A stretch of 64,000 nt of DNA. Origin: Kitasatospora aureofaciens (GTDB lineage: Bacteria; Actinomycetota; Actinomycetes; Streptomycetales; Streptomycetaceae). Under the pieces are notes generated by a model. That model had not been told where the DNA came from and did not search any database. It was given only the letters and a program-made list of their open reading frames with translations. Shown here one piece after another: positions 63,590 through 64,000 of the stretch; position 1 is the first letter of the stretch, and every line of letters starts with the position of its first letter. The translations under genes and the position numbers were made by a program. The stretch lies in contig NZ_JPRF03000019.1 in NCBI RefSeq assembly GCF_001188955.3, positions 97,581-161,580 on the forward strand. The letters are read 5' to 3'.

Positions 63590-64000
63590 TCAGCTGCCCT
63601 GTTCTCGGGCCGTCAGCCGGAGCTCGTTCAGCATCGCGGCCCGGAAGTGCAGCGTCCCGGCCAACCGGGCGAAGGTCTCCGACCAGGCCGAGTCGGGGGA
63701 GGCCCCGGCGGCCAGCTCCTCCACCGCGGCAGCCGTCTCCGGGGCGAGCGCGCGTTCCGTCATCCCGAGCACCCCGCTGTGGCTCCACGGGTAGGCGCCG
63801 GAGGCCGCGGCCCGGGCCAGCGCCCTCACCACCGCGGTGGACAGCGGCGGCGTCCACGGGGTCGCGCAGGCGCCGAGCAGTTGGAAGGCGTCGCCCAGGC
63901 CGTGCACCTCGATGAAGGCGGCCGTCCAGGCGGCCCGCTCCTCGGGCGGCAGGACGGCCAGCAGCTTGGACGGGGCGCCGGTGACGCGCGCGCCGCGCGC
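63590..64000 (-). CDS. C-terminal part of an unrecognised large protein (5' end outside window)
   Basis: The frame is open from the right edge (136 residues plus stop are visible). The visible part reads GAPSKLLAVLPPEERAAWTA, then a GLGDAFQLLGACATPWTPPLS stretch, alternating helices with Arg/Ala/Leu, and ends FRAAMLNELRLTAREQGS. I think it may be the end of a DUF5691-type protein, which are long helical proteins in streptomycetes, but the signature is not decisive. The 5' end and the true length cannot be seen. It is convergent to icmB across a terminator. Confidence 0.65.
   Translation of the reverse strand, partial: ARGARVTGAPSKLLAVLPPEERAAWTAAFIEVHGLGDAFQLLGACATPWTPPLSTAVVRALARAAASGAYPWSHSGVLGMTERALAPETAAAVEELAAGASPDSAWSETFARLAGTLHFRAAMLNELRLTAREQGS

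Overview
The window is high-GC actinobacterial DNA with nearly saturated third-position GC, many GTG starts and coding density near 90%. Gene order and the presence of whiD, bldM and a ShbA-type sigma factor next to guaB place it in Streptomycetaceae (Streptomyces or a close relative such as Kitasatospora). It is chromosomal core DNA. I see no insertion sequences, CRISPR arrays, tRNA or rRNA genes, integrases or attachment sites.

Layout. 1-13.7 kb: the distal S10/spc/alpha ribosomal-protein region (rpsH, cut by the window edge, rplF, rplR, rpsE, rpmD, rplO, secY, adk, map, then mscL, infA, rpmJ, rpsM, rpsK, rpoA, rplQ, truA), an ABC-F ATPase, and rplM-rpsI. rpsD is absent between rpsK and rpoA. 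13.8-25 kb: cell-wall precursor and metabolic genes (glmM, coaA, glmS, alr), a Uma2-family nuclease, NAD(P)H-hydrate repair, an alpha/beta hydrolase and tsaE. 24-30 kb: a tiny gene behind an iron-box-like dyad, a catalytically degenerate L,D-transpeptidase-like protein, the tsaB-rimI-tsaD operon with a coupled small gene, a lipoprotein polysaccharide deacetylase and a THUMP-like methyltransferase. 30-39 kb: groES-groEL under two CIRCE operators, a LysR regulator, the developmental regulators whiD and bldM, the sigma factor shbA, guaB and guaB3. 39-46 kb: a Ser/Thr kinase cluster (active kinase, SHOCT protein, pseudokinase, active kinase). 46-54 kb: succinate-semialdehyde dehydrogenase, a GMC (ChoD-like) oxidoreductase, a zinc-ribbon membrane protein, a stretch of about 0.95 kb without a convincing gene, and guaA. 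54-64 kb: a DoxX-Rieske fusion, a PspC/sensor-kinase/response-regulator envelope-stress module, pcrA, an M23 peptidase, the B12-binding mutase subunit icmB, and the 3' end of a large minus-strand gene.

The genes combine translation and secretion, peptidoglycan precursor supply (GlmS, GlmM, Alr), the t6A tRNA-modification set (TsaB, TsaD, TsaE), guanine nucleotide synthesis (GuaB, GuaB3, GuaA), heat-shock chaperones, developmental control and envelope sensing. Part of the order (alr, tsaE, tsaB, rimI, tsaD, groES, groEL, a WhiB protein, an ECF sigma factor, guaB, guaB3, a GMC oxidoreductase) matches the mycobacterial Rv3423c-Rv3409c region as I recall it, which supports the calls.

No wholly new multi-gene system stands out. 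The best leads are the small gene with an iron-box-like dyad, the inactive L,D-transpeptidase-like protein, the pseudokinase between two active kinases, the LiaFSR/EsrISR-like module with a 19-bp dyad in its divergent promoter, and the G-quadruplex and inverted-repeat segment after guaB3.
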